This document shows, piece by piece, positions 29,016-37,720 of a DNA stretch of 52,398 bases; within the stretch, counting starts at the first letter, position 1; every line of letters starts with the position of its first letter. The notes beneath the pieces were generated by a model. The model worked only from the letters and a program-made list of their open reading frames with translations. It made no database searches and was not told the DNA's origin. The position numbers and the translations under genes are program-made. The stretch comes from Bifidobacterium breve. Lineage in GTDB: Bacteria; Actinomycetota; Actinomycetes; S36-B12; UBA5976. The stretch spans positions 1-52,398 of the forward strand of contig CAMBGF010000003.1 of the NCBI GenBank assembly GCA_945866135.1, given 5' to 3'.

Positions 29016-29723
29016 CTACGCTTTGGTCTTTAAGTAGCGCTGGAATTTAAACTCGCCAGTTGTTGCGCTCGCTGCAAGGTGCCAGTTCAAATCATTGGGC
29101 AATACGTTTGGCAGTGCGCTTTCAATGCCTGCGACAACTGGCGAAATTGTTAAGTCATATTCATCTACAAGTTCGGCTGCGAGTAGCTGTGATAAAAGTC
29201 TAGGACCGCCTTCGCAAGTAACTTTTGCGAAACCCAAGTCGGAAAGAGTTTCAATTAGTCGAATTGTAAAATTACCATCGTTTAAAACCGGCACGACTTT
29301 AGCTACGCTAAGCAATTCACTCGAGGGTTCAATGTTGCCGGCATTAATAACTATCGTTTGCTGCTCGCCACCGTGAAAAAGGGGAGAGGTTAAATCAAAA
29401 TTTAAACTCGAACTAACTATGACAAGAGTTGGTGTGGGCCGATTTAGGAAAGCAAATTCTGCTCGTTTTTTAGGCGCTCGATAATTTTCTTGGCGAGCAG
29501 TATTTGCTCCCACTAGCAAAACATCTGAGAGTGCTCGCAACAGCAAAAGCAGCGACAAATCTTGCGGACTGGTTAAGTCGCGCGAGGTGTCATTTGGTCC
29601 GACAAATTGTCCATCTTGAGATACCACCATGTTGGCGCGCACCCAGGAAGATTTTGGCGGCTGATAATGCTTGGCTATCTCTTGTAGCGTTGCATTTGCC
29701 AAATCTAGAGCCACCAGAGCCAT
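29016..29723 (-). CDS. RibD C-terminal-type / pyrimidine (dihydrofolate-like) reductase
   Basis: WVRANMVVSQDGQFVGPNDTSRDLTSPQDLSLLLLLRALSDVLLVGANTAR, VTCEGGPRLLSQLLAAELVDEYDLTISPVV; start MALVALD avoids the upstream tRNA. Confidence 0.85.
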   Translation of the reverse strand: MALVALDLANATLQEIAKHYQPPKSSWVRANMVVSQDGQFVGPNDTSRDLTSPQDLSLLLLLRALSDVLLVGANTARQENYRAPKKRAEFAFLNRPTPTLVIVSSSLNFDLTSPLFHGGEQQTIVINAGNIEPSSELLSVAKVVPVLNDGNFTIRLIETLSDLGFAKVTCEGGPRLLSQLLAAELVDEYDLTISPVVAGIESALPNVLPNDLNWHLAASATTGEFKFQRYLKTKA

Positions 29724-29747
29724 CCTTACATCCCGGCGAGACTTAAA

Positions 29748-29824
29748 TGGTGGTCGATACAGGACTTGAACCTGTGACCTCTTCCATGTCAAGGAAGCGC
29801 GCTAGCCAACTGCGCCAATCGACC
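29748..29824 (-). tRNA. tRNA-Val (anticodon GAC), CCA encoded
   Basis: Cloverleaf on minus strand: acceptor GGTCGAT/ATCGACC, anticodon loop CTTCC-TTGACAT-GGAAG, T-loop GGTTCAAGTCC, terminal CCA. Confidence 0.95.
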
Positions 29825-29893
29825 GTTGTAGAAAACTACGGTTATTCTTCGTGCTAATTGCTCAATCTTAATTATTATCTCGGTGCAATTACG

Positions 29894-29964
29894 AGGTGGA
29901 GACGGGATTTGAACCCGTGTACAGGGATTTGCAGTCCCTTGCCTCGCCTCTCGGCCACTCCACC
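29894..29964 (-). tRNA. tRNA-Cys (anticodon GCA)
   Basis: Acceptor GGTGGAG/CTCCACC with discriminator U, anticodon loop CTGCAAA, T-arm GGGTTCAAATCCC. Confidence 0.95.
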
Positions 29965-29991
29965 GTGGTAGCCCAATTACGAGCTCTTCCG

Positions 29992-30063
29992 AGCGGATGA
30001 CGGGATTCGAACCCGCGACCCTCACCTTGGCAAGGTGATGCTCTACCACTGAGCCACATCCGC
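29992..30063 (-). tRNA. tRNA-Gly (anticodon GCC)
   Basis: Acceptor GCGGATG/CATCCGC, anticodon loop TTGCCAA, T-arm CGGGTTCGAATCCCG. Confidence 0.95.
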
Positions 30064-30087
30064 GTGCAGGCTTAACCTGACCCCGTT

Positions 30088-30116
30088 ACCTTAGCCCAAT
30101 TAAGGCTTGGGTTCAA
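30088..30116 (-). promoter_or_regulatory. Promoter of the tRNA-Gly-Cys-Val cluster
   Basis: Minus strand TTGAAC (30116-30111), 17-nt spacer, TAAGGT (30093-30088), about 25 nt upstream of tRNA-Gly. Confidence 0.65.
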
Positions 30117-30148
30117 AGTCAGGCGATTTCACTTCGTAAACTACTGAC

Positions 30149-31213
30149 ATGACGCAAAGCCATGCCATCGCACTTTTTGGTAATCAAATGGCAACTGATT
30201 TGGTCGAAGCAACCACTGACATCAATCGATTGAATAGCGGTGGTTGGTGGGCAGTAACTCAAACTTTTGAGGGTGAATTTGCGGCTTTTCGGTTTGCAAA
30301 TGTGCAGCCCCTTGATTTCGAGGCTCTAACTGAAATGGGAATTTTCACAGTGGGTAACTATCAAAGGGTCGCCCTTGATAGCTGGAAATCATCCATGTCA
30401 CAAGCGCAATACATCCAGGCTGTCGAGGCCATCAAAGCTGACATTGCCAAAGGTTGGGTTTATCAAGTGAATCTTTGTCGAGTTTTATCGGCGCCACTTA
30501 AAAATGATCTTGACGTGCTCGGACTTTACAAATTACTAGCACAACATAATCCAGCTCCATATTTGAGCGCTCTACTTGTTCCTAAATCCATTTCTGGATT
30601 CGCTAGTGATGTTCGAATTGTCAGTGCATCGCCAGAACTGTTTATTTCCCGACATGGTCAAGTGCTGCGTTCAAGTCCAATAAAAGGAACGGCTCGCGTA
30701 GCGGATGAACTTCTTGCTAAGGATCAAGCAGAGAACATCATGATCGTGGACTTGATTCGAAATGACTTAGGGCAAGTTTGTGAGGCCGGCTCGGTTCAAG
30801 TCATAGACCTACTGCGCCTGGAGCAACATCCGGGCCTGGTGCACTTAGTCTCGGATGTTGAAGGAACATTACCTAGCAATGTGAGCTGGCAAGAAATACT
30901 TAAGGCCATGTCGCCACCGGGTTCAGTAAGTGGCGCTCCTAAGAGCAGTGCGCTTGAAGTTATCCACCGATTAGAAAAAGGACCCAGAGAGATATATTGC
31001 GGCGGATTTGGCTGGATTGACATTGCTAAAAACGTTGCGCAGATAGCAGTTGGAATTCGCACATTTTGGCAAAGTGAAACAGCAGATCAACGACAAGTTA
31101 ATTTTGGAACTGGCGCAGGAATAACTTGGGATAGTGATCCGCTTGGGGAATGGCACGAGACGGTGCTCAAAGCTTCACGGCTACTTGATATCGCTGCAAT
31201 GGAATTAGACTAA
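30149..31213 (+). CDS. pabB: Chorismate-binding aminodeoxychorismate synthase component I
   Basis: VYQVNLCRVL, SPELFISRHGQVLRSSPIKGTARV, LIRNDLGQVCEAGSVQV, PPGSVSGAPKSSALEVI. Confidence 0.92.
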   Translation: MTQSHAIALFGNQMATDLVEATTDINRLNSGGWWAVTQTFEGEFAAFRFANVQPLDFEALTEMGIFTVGNYQRVALDSWKSSMSQAQYIQAVEAIKADIAKGWVYQVNLCRVLSAPLKNDLDVLGLYKLLAQHNPAPYLSALLVPKSISGFASDVRIVSASPELFISRHGQVLRSSPIKGTARVADELLAKDQAENIMIVDLIRNDLGQVCEAGSVQVIDLLRLEQHPGLVHLVSDVEGTLPSNVSWQEILKAMSPPGSVSGAPKSSALEVIHRLEKGPREIYCGGFGWIDIAKNVAQIAVGIRTFWQSETADQRQVNFGTGAGITWDSDPLGEWHETVLKASRLLDIAAMELD

Positions 31214-31218
31214 GAGGT

Positions 31219-32091
31219 ATGCAGGCAACACACTTCTGGGTCAATGACGAACTCGTTCCAGTAACGCAAGCTAAAGTCAGCGTGCTCGACCATGGCTTTA
31301 CTGTCGCCGATGGCGTTTTTGAAACGCTTTTGGTATTGGACGGCGAAGTTTTCGCGCGGGATCTGCATCTAACACGGCTAGCTAAGTCAGCGGCCGGTCT
31401 TGGTATTGCGCTACCCGATGTAGCTAAATTGAACTCTGCAGTAGATCAAGTGCTCAATGCTCACAAAGCTATGGATTTTGGAAGATTGCGCGTTACTGTA
31501 ACCAGTGGCTCGGGCCCACTGGGTTCTGATCGATCTAACGCAGAACCCACTTTGGTAGTTTCGATATCGGCCCAAGATAAGTGGCCAGATTCCACTTCGG
31601 CGCTGCTGGTGCCATGGACTAGAAATGAAGATTCGCCACTTGCTGGTCTTAAGACAACTTCGTATGCCGAGAACGCTTACGCACTTGAAGCGGCAAAGTC
31701 ACGCGGTTTTTCGGAAGCACTTTTTTGCGATACCTCCAAGCGATTAAGCGAAGGCACTGGATCGAATGTATTCTTAGTCTCCAATGGGGTCGTGATCACT
31801 CCTTCGGATGCAAGTGGGCTCCTCAGGGGAGTCACGCGGGATTTGGTTATCACATGGGCGCAAGAATCAGGAATTGAAATTGAACAACGTGACGTCAGCC
31901 CAGCAGAACTTTGGGATGCGCAGGAGTTGTTCTTGACTTCTTCTACTAGAGACGTATTACCAATAACCGAGTTGGCTTCATTAGATTCTGCTTTGCATCT
32001 AGGCAGCCATCGCACACTTGAAGTTGGCGCAGTGACATTAAAACTGGCGGCAATCTTTCAACAACAGCGCGCTAGAAATATGAACCCATGA
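31219..32091 (+). CDS. pabC: Aminotransferase class IV (aminodeoxychorismate lyase-like)
   Basis: LDHGFTVADGVFETLLV, TTSYAENAYALEAAKSRGFSEALFCDTSKRLSEGTGSNVFLV. Confidence 0.88.
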   Translation: MQATHFWVNDELVPVTQAKVSVLDHGFTVADGVFETLLVLDGEVFARDLHLTRLAKSAAGLGIALPDVAKLNSAVDQVLNAHKAMDFGRLRVTVTSGSGPLGSDRSNAEPTLVVSISAQDKWPDSTSALLVPWTRNEDSPLAGLKTTSYAENAYALEAAKSRGFSEALFCDTSKRLSEGTGSNVFLVSNGVVITPSDASGLLRGVTRDLVITWAQESGIEIEQRDVSPAELWDAQELFLTSSTRDVLPITELASLDSALHLGSHRTLEVGAVTLKLAAIFQQQRARNMNP

Positions 32092-32543
32092 GCCCAAACA
32101 ACACTGATCAAAAACACTCGCTATCCGACATGTTGTATCGCAAATACAAGGGTGGTCGAGATTCAGTGCGCACAAACCGAACTCTTGATACAGCCTGGCG
32201 AACTGTGATTCTTGTGGTCGGACTGACGGTAGTTGGCCTTGGTCTATTCTTCTTATTGTTTCCTGGTCCTGGCTGGGCGGTAATATTTGTCGGCCTCATT
32301 ATTCTTGCCACTGAGTATGCCTGGGCACAGAGATTGCTGAATCCATTGAAAGCGTTTACGTCTCGACTAGCTCTACTATTCACGAGTCGGGAGTTCCACG
32401 AAAAGCGGATGAAGGTAATTTTGGCTACGACCATGATCATCATCACTCTTGCCTATGCATATTGGTCTAAGTGGGGAGCGACTATGCAAGGATTTGCACC
32501 ACTTGTGGAACCGATTGAGAACTTCTTCAACATCGAAATTTAA
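32088..32543 (+). CDS. TIGR02611-type PGPGW-motif transmembrane protein
   Basis: LFLLFPGPGWAVIFVGLIILATEYAWAQRLL. Confidence 0.85.
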   Translation: MSPNNTDQKHSLSDMLYRKYKGGRDSVRTNRTLDTAWRTVILVVGLTVVGLGLFFLLFPGPGWAVIFVGLIILATEYAWAQRLLNPLKAFTSRLALLFTSREFHEKRMKVILATTMIIITLAYAYWSKWGATMQGFAPLVEPIENFFNIEI

Positions 32544-32630
32544 TGATCTCCCTGTGTCCAGCCTTTATGTTTAAGGCTTAATACACCCCTAGAATTAGGT
32601 CATTATCTTCTTGGACAAGGAATCCACGTT

Positions 32631-34634
32631 TTGAACGTACTTGTAGGACCCGATCGAGTTAGTACTATTCTCGATTCTGGTGCGTGCGCTTACGACGCCG
32701 TTGGAGATAAAGCCCGCCAAGTCGTCGTTGCTCGAGTAAATGGCGAAGTAGTTGACCTCAGCCACCAATTAAGTGATGGCGATCACGTTGAACCAATTCT
32801 GATCTCAGATTCAATTGGTTTGTCGGTTTTGCGGCACAGCGTTGCCCACATAGTTGCGCAGGCTACGCAGGCAGTTTTTACCGATGTCAAACTTGGCATT
32901 GGTCCGCCAACTAAAGATGGTTTCTTTTACGATTTCGGAACAACCCGAACTTTTACACCTGAAGATTTGCTAACTATTGAAAAAAAGTGTGTCGAAATTA
33001 TTAATTCTGGACAGCAATTCGCTAGACGTGTCACAACGCGCGAAGCAGCCCGCATAGAACTAAAGAGTGAACCATTTAAGATCAGGCTTCTTGGCGCAGA
33101 CGATGACGCAACTGTAATGTCCGAGGACGTAATGGAAGTTGGCGGCGGCGAGCTCACAATTTACGACAACATTGATTTGCGAAGTGGCGAACTGCGCTGG
33201 TGCGATTTATGTCGTGGACCTCATGTGCCCGACACTCGATACATTGATGCGCGCGCAATAAAGTTAATGCGAACTTCAGCTGCATATTGGCTTGGTGACC
33301 AAAAAAATGAGTCCATGCAACGTGTTTACGGAACTGCTTGGCCAACTAAAGATGGTTTGAAGCAATACCTAAACATGCTGGAAGAAGCAGAGAAGCGCGA
33401 TCATCGTCGGCTTGGCATTGATCTGGATCTATTTTCATTCCCAGATGAAATTGGTTCGGGTCTTGCGGTATTTCATCCAAAAGGTGGAGTTATTCGCCGT
33501 CAGATGGAGGACTACTCGCGAGTTCGCCATGAAAGTGCGGGTTACCAGTTTGTTTACACACCACACATAACCAAAGGCGCACTTTTTGAGCAATCGGGAC
33601 ACTTGGACTGGTATCGCGAAGGAATGTTCCCTGCGATGCATCTTGACGAAGAACTTCACGAAGATGGCACCGTAAAAAAACAGGGCCAAGATTATTATTT
33701 GAAACCAATGAACTGCCCGTTCCATAATCTAATTTACAAATCACGCGGTCGCTCGTATCGAGAACTCCCGCTCCGGCTCTTTGAATTTGGTTCGGTTTAT
33801 CGTTACGAAAAGTCTGGAGTGATCCATGGCTTAACGCGAGTGCGCGGTATGACCCAAGATGATGCGCATATCTACTGCACCCCAGATCAAATGGGCGGCG
33901 AACTGCAAAACCTACTCAGCTTCGTTCTTGATCTATTGCGAGATTACGGGCTAGATGATTTCTACTTGGAACTTTCCACCCGCAATCCGGAAAAATCAAT
34001 TGGCACCGAACAGGAATGGGAGCAAGCTACGGCTGCTCTCGCGCAAGCTGCCCAGCAATCCGGACTTGAGTTAGTTCCAGATCCTGGCGGCGCAGCGTTT
34101 TATGGACCAAAGATTTCAGTGCAAGCACGAGATGCCATCGGGCGCACTTGGCAGATGTCAACAATTCAAGTGGATTTCCAATTACCCCAGAGATTTGAAC
34201 TTGAATATCAAAGCGCAGAAGGCACCCGCGAACGTCCGATAATGATTCATCGCGCGTTGTTTGGATCTATTGAGCGTTTCTTTGGTGTGCTACTTGAGCA
34301 TTATGCTGGCGCTTTCCCACCATGGTTAGCTCCCGTTCAAGTGGTTGGGATCCCAATTGCTGACGTACATATTGAATATTTAGAAGATGTCGCAGCGAAC
34401 TTACGAATGCAGGGGATTCGCGTTGAAGTTGACGCATCCGATGAACGGATGCAGAAAAAGATTCGCACAGCGCAAACCCAAAAAGTACCTTTTATGTTGA
34501 TTGCGGGCGATGAAGATGTCGCAGCCCAGGCCGTTTCATTTAGATACCGTGATGGGTCCCAAGAAAATGGCGTTCCAATTGCTCAGGCCATTGCGAAAAT
34601 TGTAGAAATAGTTGCTTCACGTGAGCAGATCTAG
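32631..34634 (+). CDS. thrS: Threonyl-tRNA synthetase
   Basis: TGS domain, [82 protein letters not shown] start. Confidence 0.97.
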   Translation: MNVLVGPDRVSTILDSGACAYDAVGDKARQVVVARVNGEVVDLSHQLSDGDHVEPILISDSIGLSVLRHSVAHIVAQATQAVFTDVKLGIGPPTKDGFFYDFGTTRTFTPEDLLTIEKKCVEIINSGQQFARRVTTREAARIELKSEPFKIRLLGADDDATVMSEDVMEVGGGELTIYDNIDLRSGELRWCDLCRGPHVPDTRYIDARAIKLMRTSAAYWLGDQKNESMQRVYGTAWPTKDGLKQYLNMLEEAEKRDHRRLGIDLDLFSFPDEIGSGLAVFHPKGGVIRRQMEDYSRVRHESAGYQFVYTPHITKGALFEQSGHLDWYREGMFPAMHLDEELHEDGTVKKQGQDYYLKPMNCPFHNLIYKSRGRSYRELPLRLFEFGSVYRYEKSGVIHGLTRVRGMTQDDAHIYCTPDQMGGELQNLLSFVLDLLRDYGLDDFYLELSTRNPEKSIGTEQEWEQATAALAQAAQQSGLELVPDPGGAAFYGPKISVQARDAIGRTWQMSTIQVDFQLPQRFELEYQSAEGTRERPIMIHRALFGSIERFFGVLLEHYAGAFPPWLAPVQVVGIPIADVHIEYLEDVAANLRMQGIRVEVDASDERMQKKIRTAQTQKVPFMLIAGDEDVAAQAVSFRYRDGSQENGVPIAQAIAKIVEIVASREQI

Positions 34635-34643
34635 GTCTAATCA

Positions 34644-35162
34644 GTGAGCACTGACCCACGTGGCCCACATGCTTGGGATAGATTATGGGCGCCGCATCGC
34701 AAAGAGTACTTAGTTGAAGAAGCTGGGAACTACGACATTGATTCCTGTCCATTTTGTATTGCGCAAACAGTTGATGATCCCACTGGTTTAGTGGTATTCC
34801 GCGCCGCACATGCCTTTGTGGTTATGAATAAGTATCCGTATAACAGTGGGCACATTTTGGTCTGCACAAATCGTCACGTTGCAACATTTGATGAATTGAA
34901 TCCTGATGAAATGCGCGAGGTAGGTGAACTTACTGCCCAAGCAATGCGTACTTTACGAGTGGTCAGTAATGCCCAAGGATTCAACATTGGATTAAACCAG
35001 GGTTCCGTTGCAGGAGCGGGCGTCGCAGATCATTTTCATCAACACGTAGTACCGCGCTGGTCACACGACATTAATTTCATGCCAATTGTTGGCGGCACTA
35101 AAGTATTGCCGGAGTTGATTGAAAGAACTAGGGAATTGCTTTCAGAAAGCTGGAGTAAATAA
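34644..35162 (+). CDS. HIT-domain nucleotide phosphorylase/hydrolase
   Basis: CPFCIAQ..., YNSGHILVCTNRHVATFDEL, HFHQHVVPRW histidine triad. Confidence 0.92.
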   Translation: MSTDPRGPHAWDRLWAPHRKEYLVEEAGNYDIDSCPFCIAQTVDDPTGLVVFRAAHAFVVMNKYPYNSGHILVCTNRHVATFDELNPDEMREVGELTAQAMRTLRVVSNAQGFNIGLNQGSVAGAGVADHFHQHVVPRWSHDINFMPIVGGTKVLPELIERTRELLSESWSK

Positions 35163-36179
35163 CAGCGAAGAGCTTTTTGAGTTTCGCAAAGTCGCGGCGG
35201 GTGTAAGTTCACTGGCAATAATGATCGTGGGTGAATCTAACTTAGTATCAACTTTAGAAACCTCACCATTTTTGATCATCAGCAATTCTTCTTGATTCTG
35301 GTCGCCCCACATCCGAGCAATCTCTTCAGTGATCACAATCCCAATTCGCTCCTGCGCATGCGCCACATCAGTTGTCGATTGCGCGTCTACCAAACTCGGC
35401 AGCCACACTGGAGCTAAGTTTGCAATCCAGCTGGAAAACACTCGGATACCGACTTTGAAATCTATCGGCGTAATTGAAACAACATCAGGATGTAACCACG
35501 CCGACTCTAGTTTGGTGACACTTATTGGCAGCCCGGCTTGATGGTTAGCTAAGGTTGCGTCGTCTAAGCCGGAATACGCCAAATGATCAAACAACTCTTC
35601 CCGAGCGGTGCTAGTTATTGCGATGTGCTCAGGATCAGCAGAAACGGTAATCCAATCGGGCGCCGTGCCAGTTTGAATTTCGCTGGTCAATAAGTCGTAG
35701 ATCCCAGCCAGTGAGGATTCATCGTCTGAGTCAATTGGCAAATATCGAATCATAAGATCCGGCTCCATGGTGCGGATAGCAATGGCGCTAAGTTCATCGA
35801 AATCTGCTCGGCCATGAACAGTGTTAGTTGCTAGAAAGTGCCGAGGCAGCGATTGGTCGCGCGCTTGTTGCCAGAGTATGAAGGTTTCGCGACCAACTCC
35901 GCTACTCCCATCTAGGGCCACAACCAGAGCGTCACATGATTGGACAATGCGAGCGTCAATTTGGGATTGCGAATGGGTGACTATTGCAACCTTTGGCATT
36001 GCTGGGAATCGCATCACAGTTGGAGAAGTTGAAACGAGTTGTGCACCCAAATTGGCGCAAAGTTGTTGCAAATCTGCAGTGTCTGAGGTAACCAAATAGA
36101 TCAAGACGTGCGGCTGCCCAGACTCTGCACTGGCACTGGGTAACATCGACATATCCCTACGAATCGTAGTGGTCAACAT
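35142..36179 (-). CDS. Degenerate EF-G-like (pseudo-GTPase) protein
   Basis: [49 protein letters not shown] parallels the EF-G segment [37 protein letters not shown].GADF; no P-loop, DxPGH or NKxD. Actual start may be internal (MSMLPSA, ~36152). Confidence 0.55.
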   Translation of the reverse strand: [345 protein letters not shown]

Positions 36180-36197
36180 GTTGCTAAGGGGGACACG

Positions 36198-36806
36198 GTG
36201 CTAGATAACCCAAAATCTCGGCGTTCCTTGGCTCATTTAGTTGACCCGATTGCCAAACTTTTAATCAAGGCTCGGATTACTCCGGATGCTTTAACTTGGT
36301 TTGGCGCCGGCGCCACGTTAGTAATTTCGGTGGTTTTTCTTGCGCAAGGCGATTTTTTACTCGGCGCGTTATTGTTTGGAGCTTTTGGTTCAATTGATTT
36401 GCTCGACGGCACCATGGCTCGAATGCTTGGAACATCGGGGGCGTGGGGAGCGTTTCTGGACTCCACTTTGGATCGAGTTTCCGATGCCGCAGTAATTTGC
36501 GGAATTTGTTTTTACTACGCGAATAACGATTTGCCTAATAGCAACTTAGTAGTAAGCGCTGGAGTCATTGCCTTAGTTATGGGCTTGATGACTTCCTATG
36601 CTCGCGCAAAAGCGGAATCCCTAAATGCAAAGTGCACAATCGGAATAGCAGAACGCGCAGAGCGAAATATATTGATTTGGATATCACTACTAATCACAAG
36701 TTTGGTTACCGATGTAATGAGTTATGCATTTGTAATTCTTGCGGTTGTTTCTACAATTACCGTGATCCAGAGAATTGTTTACGTTCGTAAACAATTAGTT
36801 TCATGA
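36198..36806 (+). CDS. pgsA: CDP-alcohol phosphatidyltransferase (phosphatidylinositol-phosphate synthase type)
   Basis: CDP-OH-P motif DLLDGTMARMLGTSGAWGAFLDSTLDRVSDA; synteny with patA and pimA. Confidence 0.9.
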   Translation: MLDNPKSRRSLAHLVDPIAKLLIKARITPDALTWFGAGATLVISVVFLAQGDFLLGALLFGAFGSIDLLDGTMARMLGTSGAWGAFLDSTLDRVSDAAVICGICFYYANNDLPNSNLVVSAGVIALVMGLMTSYARAKAESLNAKCTIGIAERAERNILIWISLLITSLVTDVMSYAFVILAVVSTITVIQRIVYVRKQLVS

Positions 36807-37720
36807 ATCTCAAATCCACCGCGATTGATGCTTCTTATTGGCTTGGTTGGCACCTCTTTTGGCGGCTTCCAGCTCGACTCTCGTACTGGTTTTTCGATAA
36901 GAGCGCGATCGTAGTCTGGAAACGCGAAATTAAAGGAGTCCGTCAACTGGAACTGAATTTGGCTCGAGTGCATGGTTACACGCAAACTGATCCGCGAATT
37001 CGAGATTTAAGTCTGCTTGCTATGCGCAGTTACATGCGTTACTACTGCGAGACGTTCTTGCTCCTGCGATGGAGTAAGGAAAAAATTTTGCGCACTGTGC
37101 AGGCCGAGAATGTTGAACCGCTGCAAACTGCATTGAAATCTGGTGGCGCAGTACTTGCTCTGCCACATCTGGCAAATTGGGATTTAGCCGGGGCTTGGGC
37201 TGCGCTGTATTTTGGCTCAGTGTGTTCCGTTGCCGAGCGCTTAAGGCCAGAAGGGGTATTCCAAAAATTTTTGGCTATGCGAGCTGCTCTTGGCGTAAAA
37301 CTCATGCCATTAACGGGCGAGGGTGGCACGTATGAATTTCTTAGAGATCACGTGAATCAAGGTGAGCTGGTCGCACTTCTGGGTGATCGAGATGTTGCAA
37401 AGAGTGGAATGAGTAATGAATTCTTTGGACATCGTGCATCGATTCCAATCGGTCCAGCGTTGCTGGCTCTTGACACTGGTCGACCACTTTTTACTTGTGC
37501 GCCTTGGTATGACGGCGAAAACATGGTGATTACTTTTGATAACGAAATTGAATTTGACCGAAGTCCAGTGCAAGGTCGGGAGCGCCTGCGCCGAGCACAG
37601 GAAGTCACCGCTCAAGTTCTAAGTAATTTCGAGACACACATTGCTGCTCATTCAAGTAACTGGCATCAATTGCAGCCGATTTGGCCAGACTTAGTTGCGA
37701 ATCCTGAGACGAGCAAATGA
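36803..37720 (+). CDS. Phosphatidylinositol mannoside acyltransferase (LpxL/HtrB-like)
   Basis: GGAVLALPHLANWDLAGAWAAL, GVKLMPLTGEGGTYEFLRDHVNQGELVALLGDRDV, FFGHRASIPIGPALLAL. Confidence 0.88.
   Translation: MNLKSTAIDASYWLGWHLFWRLPARLSYWFFDKSAIVVWKREIKGVRQLELNLARVHGYTQTDPRIRDLSLLAMRSYMRYYCETFLLLRWSKEKILRTVQAENVEPLQTALKSGGAVLALPHLANWDLAGAWAALYFGSVCSVAERLRPEGVFQKFLAMRAALGVKLMPLTGEGGTYEFLRDHVNQGELVALLGDRDVAKSGMSNEFFGHRASIPIGPALLALDTGRPLFTCAPWYDGENMVITFDNEIEFDRSPVQGRERLRRAQEVTAQVLSNFETHIAAHSSNWHQLQPIWPDLVANPETSK

Noticed and set aside
29724-29792. ORF-track N-terminal extension of the RibD-type reductase through tRNA-Val
   Set aside because: The extension is the translated tRNA-Val gene; the internal ATG at 29723 with upstream TAAGG is preferred
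32566-32586. AGCCTT/AAGGCT inverted repeat before thrS as a T-box leader
   Set aside because: No T-box sequence or specifier stem seen; only a short 6-bp repeat
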